From positions 1 through 13,603 of the forward strand of contig CAKPSA010000025.1 of the NCBI GenBank assembly GCA_934183145.1: a stretch of 13,603 bases of DNA, written 5' to 3'. The DNA is from an uncultured Veillonella sp. GTDB taxonomy: Bacteria; Bacillota; Negativicutes; Veillonellales; Veillonellaceae. This document shows, piece by piece, positions 1 to 6,938 of this stretch. Each line of letters starts with the position of its first letter. The first letter of the stretch is position 1. Below the pieces are notes generated by a model. It did no database searches, was not told the DNA's origin, and was given only the letters and a program-made list of their open reading frames with translations. The position numbers and the translations under genes are program-made.

Positions 1-570
1 CCTGCCTTGGGCGGTAATATTTTGGCGGAAATCATTTCTCCAAACCATCGTCCTCAAATGGGCTCCGTACGTCCTAACGTATTCAAAAAGCCTGAACGTA
101 TTGCAGATAGCTGGGGCCGTATTCAAATTGAACAATTTGATCTTAAGCCTGAAGATATTCGCATGAAACGCCTTGATTTCATTCCGTTCAGTAAAGATGG
201 TTACAATATCCAAGAAGCAGATATCATCGTAGCTGGTGGTCGTGGTATGGGCTCTAAAGAAAACTTCGATAAACTTTACGAACTTGCTGACGCTATCGGT
301 GGCGTAGTAGGTGCTACACGTCCACTCGTTGAAAAAGGCTGGATTGAATTGCCATACCAAGTAGGCCAAACAGGCAAAACTGTAAGCCCTAAACTATACT
401 TGGCATTCGGTATCTCCGGCGCTATCCAACACGTGAGCGGCATCTCCGGTGCTGATACAATCGTGGCTATCAACAACGATCCAAACGCAGAAATCTTCCA
501 ACACGCTAACTACGGTATCGTGGGGGATTGCATGGAAGTGTTAAATGATATGTTGGCGCATCTGAAATAA
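1..570 (+). CDS. etfA: Electron transfer flavoprotein alpha subunit, C-terminal part (5' end outside window)
   Basis: The frame is open from the first base and ends in TAA at 568-570. The TTG at base 7 is an internal codon, so about 189 residues of a roughly 320-400 residue protein are present. The FAD-binding domain typical of EtfA is clear: near the start a RPQMGSVRP stretch, then AGGRGMGSKENF, GATRPLVEKGW, QVGQTGKTVSPKLY, FGISGAIQH and INNDPNAEIFQHANYGIVGD, in family order. EtfA pairs with EtfB and carries electrons between flavoprotein dehydrogenases and other carriers. In anaerobic Firmicutes it often works in bifurcating acyl-CoA or lactate dehydrogenase complexes, and etfB normally lies just upstream, outside this window. 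No clean terminator follows directly. The palindromic repeat at 581-714 may serve as one. Identification is firm; the physiological partner cannot be told from this fragment. Confidence 0.96.
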   Translation, partial: PALGGNILAEIISPNHRPQMGSVRPNVFKKPERIADSWGRIQIEQFDLKPEDIRMKRLDFIPFSKDGYNIQEADIIVAGGRGMGSKENFDKLYELADAIGGVVGATRPLVEKGWIELPYQVGQTGKTVSPKLYLAFGISGAIQHVSGISGADTIVAINNDPNAEIFQHANYGIVGDCMEVLNDMLAHLK

Positions 571-580
571 AGAGCTGCAG

Positions 581-714
581 TATTTGAGCTCTACTCATCT
601 AACTAAATAAACCATAGGGATACCTATCCTCAGCCTTCATGGGTACGCGTAGCGCCCAAGGCGGCTTCGAATAGGTATCCCTATTTATTTTCTAACTGCG
701 GTAGAGCTCAAATA
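581..714. repeat. Large imperfect palindromic intergenic repeat (complete copy)
   Basis: Two perfect 14-bp inverted pairs are nested about one centre. The outer arm TATTTGAGCTCTAC (581-594) pairs with 701-714, and the inner arm ATAGGGATACCTAT (614-627) pairs with 671-684. A/T-rich segments between them also match partly (605-610 with 685-690). The middle holds the 8-bp palindrome TACGCGTA (644-651). The right half is repeated in degenerate form at 922-996, so this is a dispersed element rather than only a terminator for etfA. As RNA, the inner hairpin followed by TTTATTTT could end transcription from etfA. It has no coding capacity. It may be a REP/MITE-like repeat of this genus. Confidence 0.75.
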
Positions 715-735
715 TCTTTGCCTTACATACTAGAT

Positions 736-852
736 GCGTCAGCATATCATTTAGGGAATAGCGGAAGCCTCCAAAGCCACCCACCCAGCTATGCGGGGCC
801 GCTAAGTCGTTTTCAGAAAGGGTATCCTCTTTTTATTATCATTTTCCTAAAT
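736..852. repeat. Diverged palindromic repeat with a 23-bp direct-repeat end
   Basis: ATTTAGG (749-755) is the inverse of CCTAAAT (846-852), and TAGCGG (759-764) is the inverse of CCGCTA (799-804), which gives a second imperfect stem. Its left end (736-758) reappears at 890-912 with 19 of 23 bases equal, all four differences being transitions. The segment therefore looks like an older relative of the neighbouring palindromic element. There is no gene in it. It accounts for much of the long gap between etfA and the dehydrogenase gene. Confidence 0.45.
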
Positions 853-921
853 CTATAAGCCACTTTATGTATTCTTTTAACTTCTATCTGCGCCGACATA
901 TCATTTGGGGAAAGGGAGGGA

Positions 922-996
922 TGGTACGCGTAGATCCCAAGGCGGCTTCGAGTAGGGACCCTATTTGTTTTCTAGTTGTGGTAGAGTTCAAATATT
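922..996. repeat. Half copy of the palindromic repeat
   Basis: This stretch aligns with 640-715 almost base for base: GGTACGCGTAG, then CCCAAGGCGGCTTCGA, then a degenerate TAGGnA.CCCTATTT, TTTTCTA and GTAGAG.TCAAATAT. The left arm of the palindrome is missing and is replaced by the 890-912 repeat, so the copy cannot fold into the full stem. An open frame at 867-1094 runs through it, but that frame has no ribosome binding site and is translated repeat sequence. Confidence 0.7.
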
Positions 997-1069
997 ATGT
1001 GCCTCAGCTTATGTATACACTATTTTTGCTGATTATAGGTGGTAGGGTAGCGTTTTTTGTTTTTTATAA

Positions 1070-1078
1070 TGGTATAAT
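1070..1078 (+). promoter_or_regulatory. Extended -10 promoter of the dehydrogenase gene
   Basis: TGGTATAAT fits the extended -10 consensus TGnTATAAT. No good -35 lies at the right distance, which is tolerable for extended -10 promoters. Another TATAAT lies at 1065-1070. Transcription would start near 1085 and give a leader of about 35 bases containing the GAGGAGG ribosome binding site at 1109-1115. Confidence 0.5.
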
Positions 1079-1120
1079 GAATTTATTAGAATAGAACGGA
1101 TTGATGATGAGGAGGCTTTT

Positions 1121-1879
1121 ATGGCTCGTAATGTTTTTGTCACTGGTGCAACGTCTGGTATTGGTCTTTGTATTGCTGAGGCGTATGCTAAGTATGGTGA
1201 TAATGTGTTGATTTCTGGTCGTCGCGCTGAGTTATTGGGCGAGGTGCAGGCTCGTTTGTCTAAGGAATATGGTGTACGCGTTGAGACATTGGTTCTTGAT
1301 GTGCGTAGTCGTGAGGATGTTGAAAGTAAGGTTCCTGCAGCTATCGAGGCTTTTGGTGGCGTTGATGTGCTCGTGAATAACGCTGGTCTTGCTCAAGGGC
1401 TTGATCCTTTCCAAGATAGCTCTGTTGATGATGCGGTGACTATGATTGATACTAATGTGAAAGGCCTTTTATATGTAACAAAAGCGGTATTGCCTTTTAT
1501 GATTGATAAAAATGAAGGCCATATTGTAAATATGGGTTCTACTGCTGGTATTTATGCATATCCTAATGGTGCTGTTTACTGCGCTACAAAAGCGGCGGTT
1601 AAAACATTGAGCGATGGTATTCGCATGGATACAATTGCCACAGATATTAAGGTGACAACCATCCAACCGGGTATCGTAGAAACTCCATTTAGTGAAGTAC
1701 GATTCCACGGTGATGCGGAACGAGCAAAATCTGTATATGCCGGTATTGAGGCTGTTCAACCAGAGGATGTAGCTGATGTCGTATTGTATGTAACTAATCA
1801 ACCTAAACGCTTGCAAATCTCTGATGTAACAATTATGGCGAACCAACAAGCGGCAGGCTTTATGGTACATAAGAAATAG
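1121..1879 (+). CDS. Short-chain dehydrogenase/reductase, YdfG-type (NADP-dependent 3-hydroxy acid dehydrogenase-like)
   Basis: This is a 252-residue classical SDR with a complete active site. The dinucleotide-binding TGATSGIG is at residues 8-15, an Arg pair (34-35) after the second strand favours NADP(H), NNAG is at 86-89, Asn112, Ser140 in MGSTAG, and Tyr153-x3-Lys157. The segments LDVRSREDV, VLVNNAGLAQG, MIDTNVKGLLYVTKAVLP, QPGIVETPFSEVRF and the C-terminal GFMVHKK resemble E. coli YdfG, which oxidises L-allo-threonine, serine and 3-hydroxy acids. That substrate assignment comes from resemblance only. It is probably cytoplasmic and tetrameric. The start is fixed by GAGGAGG six bases upstream of the ATG. 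The gene appears monocistronic: it has its own extended -10 promoter, and another strong promoter begins five bases after its stop. Confidence 0.9.
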   Translation: MARNVFVTGATSGIGLCIAEAYAKYGDNVLISGRRAELLGEVQARLSKEYGVRVETLVLDVRSREDVESKVPAAIEAFGGVDVLVNNAGLAQGLDPFQDSSVDDAVTMIDTNVKGLLYVTKAVLPFMIDKNEGHIVNMGSTAGIYAYPNGAVYCATKAAVKTLSDGIRMDTIATDIKVTTIQPGIVETPFSEVRFHGDAERAKSVYAGIEAVQPEDVADVVLYVTNQPKRLQISDVTIMANQQAAGFMVHKK

Positions 1880-1883
1880 TTAC

Positions 1884-1912
1884 TTGAAATCCCATATCAA
1901 TTAGGGTATAAT
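1884..1912 (+). promoter_or_regulatory. Strong sigma-A type promoter for the secreted protein gene
   Basis: TTGAAA (1884-1889), a 17-base spacer and a perfect TATAAT (1907-1912) make one of the best promoters in the window. Transcription would start near 1919 and leave an untranslated leader of roughly 110 bases before the ATG at 2033. The leader is AT-rich and contains TTTTGCAAAA (1939-1948), but I see no recognisable riboswitch. Weaker promoter-like boxes also occur between 1941 and 2000. Confidence 0.7.
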
Positions 1913-2032
1913 TGCACGGTGAGTTTTAAAAAAGTGAATTTTGCAAAATGTATTTACGCAATGATTATAAATTAAGGTATATAAGTGGTTGTTTCATAAT
2001 ATAGATTTTGTAAAAGAAGGGAGATTATACCC

Positions 2033-2617
2033 ATGGTTAAAAAATTCGTCTTAATGGCAGTTGCTTGTGCTTGCGTAGGTTCTTATACTGTGGCTGGTGC
2101 TCAAGGCACTGCTGATTTAAAACCAGATCTACCTACACCTGTAGTGGCAGAACATGCATTTCCTATGGTTGGTATGCCAAGTCCAATTCGTGAATTCCCT
2201 ACTGTTGATGAAGCCGCTAAGTACATGAATATTACACCTCAATTGCCTAAAGTATTGCCTGTAGGCTACAATATTGAGTCTGTCAGCACTATTGAAAAAG
2301 ATGTATTGCAAGTAGTTTATGCATACCAAGCTGGTGAAGATGCTAGTCGTAACCAAGCAGCAGGCAAACGTATTGTGTATCGCGTAGGGACTACAAAAGG
2401 TGATATTAGCGGTGATCATAACGATTATCGAGTAACAGCTACAGAAAAGGTAAACGGTACAAAGGTTACTTTCAAAGGTGGCGAAAAAATGGTATACCTC
2501 GCAGGTTGGACGAAAGATGGTCAAACTCATGCGATGTACTTTGAACGCCCTGTAACTCGAGACATGGCTAAAGCAATTATCGCCAATACGGTAGCACTAA
2601 AACTACATACAAAATAA
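2033..2617 (+). CDS. Small secreted protein of unknown function (paralogue of the gene at 13149)
   Basis: The protein has 194 residues. Residues 1-23 form a signal peptide (MVKK, a hydrophobic core, and a likely cut after AGA before Gln24), so the product is exported to the periplasm or beyond. The mature part has a proline-rich lead (PDLPTPVV, MPSPIREFPTVDEAAKYM), then PQLPKVLPVGYNIESVS (69-85), DVLQVVYAY (90-98), YRVGT (116-120) and GDISGD (123-128). A stretch of the form 'LP..LP.GY' followed by a beta-strand resembles DUF4367-like domains, but this is tentative. The same block order, with DVLQVVYAY unchanged, occurs in the partial protein at the window's right end. The ribosome binding site AAGGGAG (2017-2023) supports the start. 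It is monocistronic, with a promoter at 1884-1912 and a terminator at 2695-2721. No enzyme motif or cysteine pair is visible in the mature part. Confidence 0.85.
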   Translation: MVKKFVLMAVACACVGSYTVAGAQGTADLKPDLPTPVVAEHAFPMVGMPSPIREFPTVDEAAKYMNITPQLPKVLPVGYNIESVSTIEKDVLQVVYAYQAGEDASRNQAAGKRIVYRVGTTKGDISGDHNDYRVTATEKVNGTKVTFKGGEKMVYLAGWTKDGQTHAMYFERPVTRDMAKAIIANTVALKLHTK

Positions 2618-2675
2618 AAGGTCCAGCCTAGTGGGATAGGCATGCGGGATGTAGTGAAACACTCGCATGGACTTT
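2618..2675 (+). other. Potential three-way-junction RNA structure in the 3' untranslated region
   Basis: Directly after the stop codon three stems are mutually compatible. The closing stem is AAGGTCCA (2618-2625) with TGGACTTT (2668-2675), one G-U pair. Arm 1 is GCCTA (2626-2630) with TAGGC (2637-2641). Arm 2 is TGCG (2643-2646) with CGCA (2664-2667), extended by AGTG/CACT (2653-2656 with 2660-2663). It could be an RNA stability element or, together with the terminator, a 3'-derived small RNA. The pairing was drawn by eye; no energy calculation was made. Confidence 0.35.
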
Positions 2676-2694
2676 GTAAGGGTTATATAAGAAG

Positions 2695-2721
2695 CGGCTC
2701 CTCATATGAGGGGCCGTTTTT
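2695..2721 (+). terminator. Intrinsic terminator after the secreted protein gene
   Basis: CGGC-T-CCTCAT (2695-2705) pairs with ATGAGG-G-GCCG (2706-2716) with one T-G wobble, and TTTTT follows at 2717-2721. The importer promoter starts immediately after it, so the terminator insulates the iron-regulated operon from the upstream strong promoter. Confidence 0.9.
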
Positions 2722-2723
2722 GT

Positions 2724-2758
2724 TGGTATGCAAAACTTTCATAATGATAATCATTCTA
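2724..2758 (+). promoter_or_regulatory. Fur box overlapping the promoter of the ABC importer operon
   Basis: Bases 2740-2758 read CATAATGATAATCATTCTA and match 16 of 19 positions of the classic Fur box GATAATGATAATCATTATC, including an uninterrupted 15-base core. A plausible promoter is TTGGTA (2724-2729), 16 bases, GATAAT (2746-2751). Its -10 lies inside the box, so Fur-Fe(II) binding would block RNA polymerase. The site implies iron repression of the downstream five-gene operon. It also means the translation start must lie downstream of about 2758. Confidence 0.85.
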
Positions 2759-2832
2759 AAAAATATACATATATGCACTATGTTGATATAATTAAATCGA
2801 GGCAATTTTTAATAAAGAAGGCAGGTGATGTG

Positions 2833-3783
2833 TTGCATTTATTAGTGTTACGACGTTTAGCGAGCATTGCTGGCATTTTATTGACTGTAACCATTGGTAC
2901 ATTTGTATTGATAAAATTATCTCCTATTGACCCTGTGTCGATGAAGTTTAATCTTATAGGGGCTACACCCGATCCAGTATTGGTGGCACAACTGAGGGAG
3001 CAACTAGGTTTAAATGACCCTTGGTGGCAACAATATATGCGTTGGCTTAGCCAAATTGTACAAGGTGACTTTGGTGAATCTATACTTTATGCAGTGCCAG
3101 TGGCTACGTTGTTGAAAGGGGCCCTACCAAATACATTGGGGCTCGTATCTTTATCTCTTGTCATAGGGATTGTAGTAACAATACCTCTTGGTATAGTATC
3201 TGCGAAATATCAGGATTCTTGGATCGATCATGGTATACGTTTAGTAACGTTCTTAGCCTTAGCTATTCCTGGATTCTGGGTAGGTCTTTTATTATTGTAC
3301 TTATTTGGTGTTAAGTTACAGCTTGTGTCTGTAACGAACACAACCGGATTTTCTGCCTATATTTTACCTGCGGTGACTTTGGCTCTATGGCTTTGTGGAC
3401 TATATATTCGGCGTTTGCGCAATGCAATCTTAGAGGTGTCTCGTCAGCCTTTCGTTCAAGGGGCTCGTGCACTAGGGTTGCCAGAATGGATGGTATATAT
3501 CCGATATATCTTTCCTCATGTAGGGTTGATATTACTACCTATGATGGGCGTAACCATGGGGGCCATGCTTGGTGGTTCTGCTGTTATTGAAACGGTGTTC
3601 TCCATTAAAGGTATTGGATATATGATGGTCCAAGGTATTGTGGCTCGTGATTATATTTTGATGCAAGGGTACATTATTTGGATTACTATGGTGTTTATTA
3701 TCATCAATATAACTATTGATGTATTGAGTATTGGGCTGAATCCGAAACGAAGAGCCGCTATAAAAGGAGGTTCTTATGAGTAG
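2833..3783 (+). CDS. nikB: ABC importer permease 1 (NikB/DppB family)
   Basis: This is an inner-membrane permease of the nickel/peptide/opine class, 316 residues from the TTG at 2833, the usual NikB length. The opening MHLLVLRRLASIAGILLTVTIGTF is the normal family N-terminus: an RR pair, then the first membrane helix. It continues with SPIDPV, LGLNDPWWQQYMRWLSQIVQGDFGES and about five further helices. The ATPase-docking loop RQPFVQGARALGLPEW lies near residues 204-219. The same frame is open from ATG 2728, but that codon lies upstream of the Fur-box promoter's likely start point. The next ATG at 2773 lacks a ribosome binding site, whereas AGGTGAT at 2823-2829 sits well for TTG 2833 (GTG 2830 is the alternative). 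It overlaps nikC by eight bases, so translation is coupled. The substrate is discussed with the binding protein. Confidence 0.9.
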   Translation: MHLLVLRRLASIAGILLTVTIGTFVLIKLSPIDPVSMKFNLIGATPDPVLVAQLREQLGLNDPWWQQYMRWLSQIVQGDFGESILYAVPVATLLKGALPNTLGLVSLSLVIGIVVTIPLGIVSAKYQDSWIDHGIRLVTFLALAIPGFWVGLLLLYLFGVKLQLVSVTNTTGFSAYILPAVTLALWLCGLYIRRLRNAILEVSRQPFVQGARALGLPEWMVYIRYIFPHVGLILLPMMGVTMGAMLGGSAVIETVFSIKGIGYMMVQGIVARDYILMQGYIIWITMVFIIINITIDVLSIGLNPKRRAAIKGGSYE

Positions 3784-4585
3784 ACAAAAGCCGTATACCT
3801 TATATGTCATGTTATGTTTGGCTGCTCTTTGGATTATATTTTTCCTATGTGCACCCTATATAGCACCATTTGATCCTGAAACAACTAGTATTCCAGATCG
3901 TTTACAAGATATTAGTAGTACTCACTTATTAGGGACTGACCAATTAGGTCGAGATGTATGGTCTCGTATTTTGTACGGTGGTAAAGCATCTTTAGGGATT
4001 GCTTTCACTATCATCGGTATTAGTGGGGCCATTGGCATTGTCATTGGAGGTCTGGCAGGTTTCTCAACGCCTCGCATCGACCGTTGGTTATCTCGCTTAA
4101 TTGATTTAGTATTAGGCTTTCCGAATATGGTGATTGCCATTGCTTTTATCGGTATTATGGGGCCTAGCATAATGAATGTCATTATTTCCCTATGTATTAC
4201 AAAGTGGGCGGAATATGCACGTATCACACGAGGCCTTGTCCAGATGGAGCGCCATGGGGAGTACATTACTTTTGCGCGTATGTCTGGTGCATCGAATTGG
4301 CGTATCTTGTGGCGTTATATTTTACCAAATGTATTGCCTCCATTGGTAATCGTGATCATTCAACATCTAGGGGATGTCATCATTTTAGTAGCTAGTTTCT
4401 CGCTTATCGGTATCGGTGTACAACCGCCAGATCCAGAGTGGGGTGCTATCTTATTGAGCTCTCGAGACTTCCTACAAACGGCACCATGGCTCTTGATTTA
4501 CCCAGGCCTTGCCATTTTTATTACTGTTGTTTTATTTAACTATATTGGCGATGTGTTACGCGATGCTCTCGATGTATCTCGTTAA
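3776..4585 (+). CDS. nikC: ABC importer permease 2 (NikC/DppC family)
   Basis: This 269-residue permease is the partner of the preceding protein. After the first membrane helix (about residues 9-30) comes LGTDQLGRDVWSR (52-64), a hallmark of DppC/OppC/NikC proteins, followed by further helices. The EAA-type loop YITFARMSGASNWRILWRYILP (about 163-184) docks to the ATPases. The two permeases would form the heterodimeric pore. AGGAGG (3765-3770) lies five bases before the ATG, which itself lies inside the end of nikB. Gene order and tight spacing support one transcript driven from the Fur-controlled promoter. A 68-base gap to the next gene contains its own AAAGGAG site and only weak stem-forming sequence. 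Confidence 0.93.
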   Translation: MSRQKPYTLYVMLCLAALWIIFFLCAPYIAPFDPETTSIPDRLQDISSTHLLGTDQLGRDVWSRILYGGKASLGIAFTIIGISGAIGIVIGGLAGFSTPRIDRWLSRLIDLVLGFPNMVIAIAFIGIMGPSIMNVIISLCITKWAEYARITRGLVQMERHGEYITFARMSGASNWRILWRYILPNVLPPLVIVIIQHLGDVIILVASFSLIGIGVQPPDPEWGAILLSSRDFLQTAPWLLIYPGLAIFITVVLFNYIGDVLRDALDVSR

Positions 4586-4653
4586 CTATGCTTTGTATAG
4601 ATTTTTTTATGATGAAAGCCTAAAAAGGGCGATATTTTTACAAAGGAGCATTT

Positions 4654-6177
4654 ATGAAACGTTGGTTATTAGCATGCCTGTCCATGTTATGCATGGTAGC
4701 TCTCTTAGCAGGTTGTGGAAGTGATACCGCTAAGCAAGGCAAACAAGGGAAACATATGAATGTTGGCTTGTATTGGTTTGGTGAAACATTAGATCCAACT
4801 CACGAGTGGGATGCGTGGACATTGACGCGTATCGGCGCTGGTGAAACATTGGCAACGGTCACACCAGATATGAAATTTACTCCACAATTGGCAGATTCTT
4901 GGGAAAATGTGGACCCTACAACATGGAAATTCCACATCCGTGAAAATGTTAAATTCCACAATGGCACGCCAATGACGCCACAAAAGGTAAAAGAGTCCAT
5001 CGAGTACACAATGAAACAAAGTGCTCGCTCTGCAAAAGCTGTTAAGATTGAATCCATCGCAGTAGATGGTCAAAACTTGATTATTAAAACAACAGAACCT
5101 AATGGTTCCTTGTTAGCTAGCTTGACTGAACCAGCTTTCGTTATCATGGATACTGCAGATCTTAAAGATATAGCATCTAAACCAGTTCTTACAGGTCCTT
5201 ATAAAATCAATAGTTTCAAAAAGGGTGAAACTATTGAATTGGAAGCCTTTGCAGATTACTGGGGTGGCAAACCAGGACTTGATTCTGTAACAGTTAAAGA
5301 TATTGAAGACAATAATAAACGCGCGATGGCGTTACAATCTAAAGATGTGGATGTTATCCAAAAAGTAGACTCTGCTAACCGCAGCTTGTTTAAAGATGGT
5401 TTTAACATTCAAGATATTGCTGGCGTACGTGTTCTTATGCTAAAAACAAATCAAACAGCAGCATCTCCATTACATGATAAAGCTGTACGTAATGCAATTG
5501 CTCATATCATTAATTATGATTCTATGGCGAAAATCATTGGTAACAGTTCTACACCAGGTGCGGCACCATTCCCACCGTCTGCTAACCTAGGTTATGACAA
5601 AATCGCTAATAAGCCGACAACTGATGTATCCAAAGCTGACCAAATTTTAACTCAAGCTGGTTATGCTAAAAATGCAAACGGCGTGTATGCTAAAGATGGT
5701 AAAGAATTATCTATAACACTAACTATTTGGGGCAAAGACACTAGCCTGTACGAAGAAATTCAACAAGAATTGAAACAAGCGGGAATCAATGTAACACTTA
5801 AAAAATTACAAAGCCCTGACGAAGTAGATACACTTGGTACAGATAGTTTTGACTTGCTAGAACGTGCTGCTATTACTATGTCTACAAACGACCCTTACTG
5901 GTACCTCAGCTTGTTCTACAAATCTGGGGCGAAAGCAAATATTGGCGCTTATTCCAATCCTCAAGTAGATGCGTTAATCGACCAATTGTCCGTAACATTT
6001 GATCAAAATGAACGCTCTAATATTGCTAAACAAGCGCAACAAATTTTGGTTGACGATGTAGCAGACATTTACTTGTTGTATCCAAGTACAACTGTGGTAT
6101 CCACATCTAAGGTTAAAAATGTATCTGTACATCCTATCGATTACTACTTGTTAACAAAGGATTCTACTATTGAATAA
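4654..6177 (+). CDS. Substrate-binding lipoprotein of the nickel/peptide ABC importer (SBP_bac_5 family)
   Basis: The protein has 507 residues, the usual size for extracytoplasmic family-5 binding proteins (DppA/NikA/OppA). A lipoprotein signal is clear: MKRW, a hydrophobic core, and lipobox LAGC with the lipidated Cys21. Family landmarks are LDPTHEWDAWTLTRIGAGETL (47-67), LADSW (79-83), TWKFHIRENVKFHNGTPMT (90-108) and the later LTGPYKI, AFADYWGG, AVRNAIAHIINYD and DPYWYLSLFYKSGA. It captures the ligand and delivers it to the NikB/NikC pore. The family covers peptides, nickel chelates and opine metallophores, and sequence reading alone does not fix the ligand. The Fur box upstream favours a metal or metal-chelate cargo. 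The start is supported by AAAGGAG (4642-4648). The end overlaps the next gene by eight bases. Its place in the middle of the operon, after the permeases, is less usual than a first position. Confidence 0.92.
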   Translation: MKRWLLACLSMLCMVALLAGCGSDTAKQGKQGKHMNVGLYWFGETLDPTHEWDAWTLTRIGAGETLATVTPDMKFTPQLADSWENVDPTTWKFHIRENVKFHNGTPMTPQKVKESIEYTMKQSARSAKAVKIESIAVDGQNLIIKTTEPNGSLLASLTEPAFVIMDTADLKDIASKPVLTGPYKINSFKKGETIELEAFADYWGGKPGLDSVTVKDIEDNNKRAMALQSKDVDVIQKVDSANRSLFKDGFNIQDIAGVRVLMLKTNQTAASPLHDKAVRNAIAHIINYDSMAKIIGNSSTPGAAPFPPSANLGYDKIANKPTTDVSKADQILTQAGYAKNANGVYAKDGKELSITLTIWGKDTSLYEEIQQELKQAGINVTLKKLQSPDEVDTLGTDSFDLLERAAITMSTNDPYWYLSLFYKSGAKANIGAYSNPQVDALIDQLSVTFDQNERSNIAKQAQQILVDDVADIYLLYPSTTVVSTSKVKNVSVHPIDYYLLTKDSTIE

Positions 6178-6937
6178 ATCTGATTGTATCGTATTTGATG
6201 ATGTTACAATTTCATATGGTGCGGAAGAGGCGGTACGCAATGTATCCTTCTCCGTGCCTAATGGCGAGGTTTTTGCCATCGTTGGTGAAAGTGGATCTGG
6301 TAAATCTACCTTGGTCCGCGCCGCCTTCGGCATGCTGAAGCAAGCAACTATAACAGGTGAAATCCGGCTAAATGGTATCGATGTTGCTACGTTGCGTGAT
6401 GGCGATTGGCGACAACTACGGGGCACAAAGATTTCTATGATCTTCCAGAATCCTAGTGCCTATCTAAATCCGTATCGGACTGTAGAAAATCACTTTAAGG
6501 ATTTGTTCCGTGCTCATGGTGAAAGCTATGAGGTCAGTCGCGTTATCAATATGTTACAGCTCGTTCATCTCACTGATGGAGAGCGTATTTTGCACTCCTA
6601 TCCATTCCAATTGAGCGGTGGCATGCAACAGCGATTGGCCATTGCACTAAGCCTTATCTTGAAGCCGAGCATCGTATTTGCCGATGAACCAACTAGTGCT
6701 CTAGATATGCTCGTGCAAGCCTCTGTGCTAGACCTTTTAAAAGAGGTAACACAAGCCCTTGGTGCAACAGTTGTTATCGTAACGCATAACATCAAGGCGG
6801 CCGGGCGTATCGCTAATAGCATTGGTGTAATGCATAAAGGCCAGCTCGTTGAAGTGGGGGTGACGGAAGATATTATGAACCATCCAAAAGACGAGTATAC
6901 CCGTGTATTATTAGATTCCGTAATGAAAGTGGTGTAG
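6170..6937 (+). CDS. nikD: ABC importer ATPase 1 (NikD/DppD family)
   Basis: This 255-residue cytoplasmic ATPase has all catalytic motifs: Walker A GESGSGKST (39-47), Q-loop Gln93 in MIFQNPSAYLNP, signature LSGGMQQR (148-155), Walker B IVFADE (168-173) followed by PTSALD, and switch His206. It is shorter than OppD/DppD-type ATPases because it lacks their C-terminal extension with a cysteine cluster, as in the shorter NikD proteins. The start is TTG at 6170. It overlaps the binding-protein stop by eight bases and has AAAGGA (6156-6161) eight bases upstream. The first residues, NKSDCIVFDDVTISY, give a normal N-terminus. It is expected to pair with the following ATPase as a heterodimer under the two permeases. 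Confidence 0.93.
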   Translation: MNKSDCIVFDDVTISYGAEEAVRNVSFSVPNGEVFAIVGESGSGKSTLVRAAFGMLKQATITGEIRLNGIDVATLRDGDWRQLRGTKISMIFQNPSAYLNPYRTVENHFKDLFRAHGESYEVSRVINMLQLVHLTDGERILHSYPFQLSGGMQQRLAIALSLILKPSIVFADEPTSALDMLVQASVLDLLKEVTQALGATVVIVTHNIKAAGRIANSIGVMHKGQLVEVGVTEDIMNHPKDEYTRVLLDSVMKVV

Positions 6938-6938
6938 T

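Noticed and set aside
867..1094. A 75-codon open frame upstream of the dehydrogenase gene
   Set aside because: It has no ribosome binding site, runs through the 922-996 repeat copy, and its translation changes character at the repeat boundary. It is translated repeat and promoter sequence.
4586..4653. A possible attenuator between nikC and the binding-protein gene
   Set aside because: Only a 3-4 bp GCC/GGC stem with an A-rich loop is visible, too weak to call.
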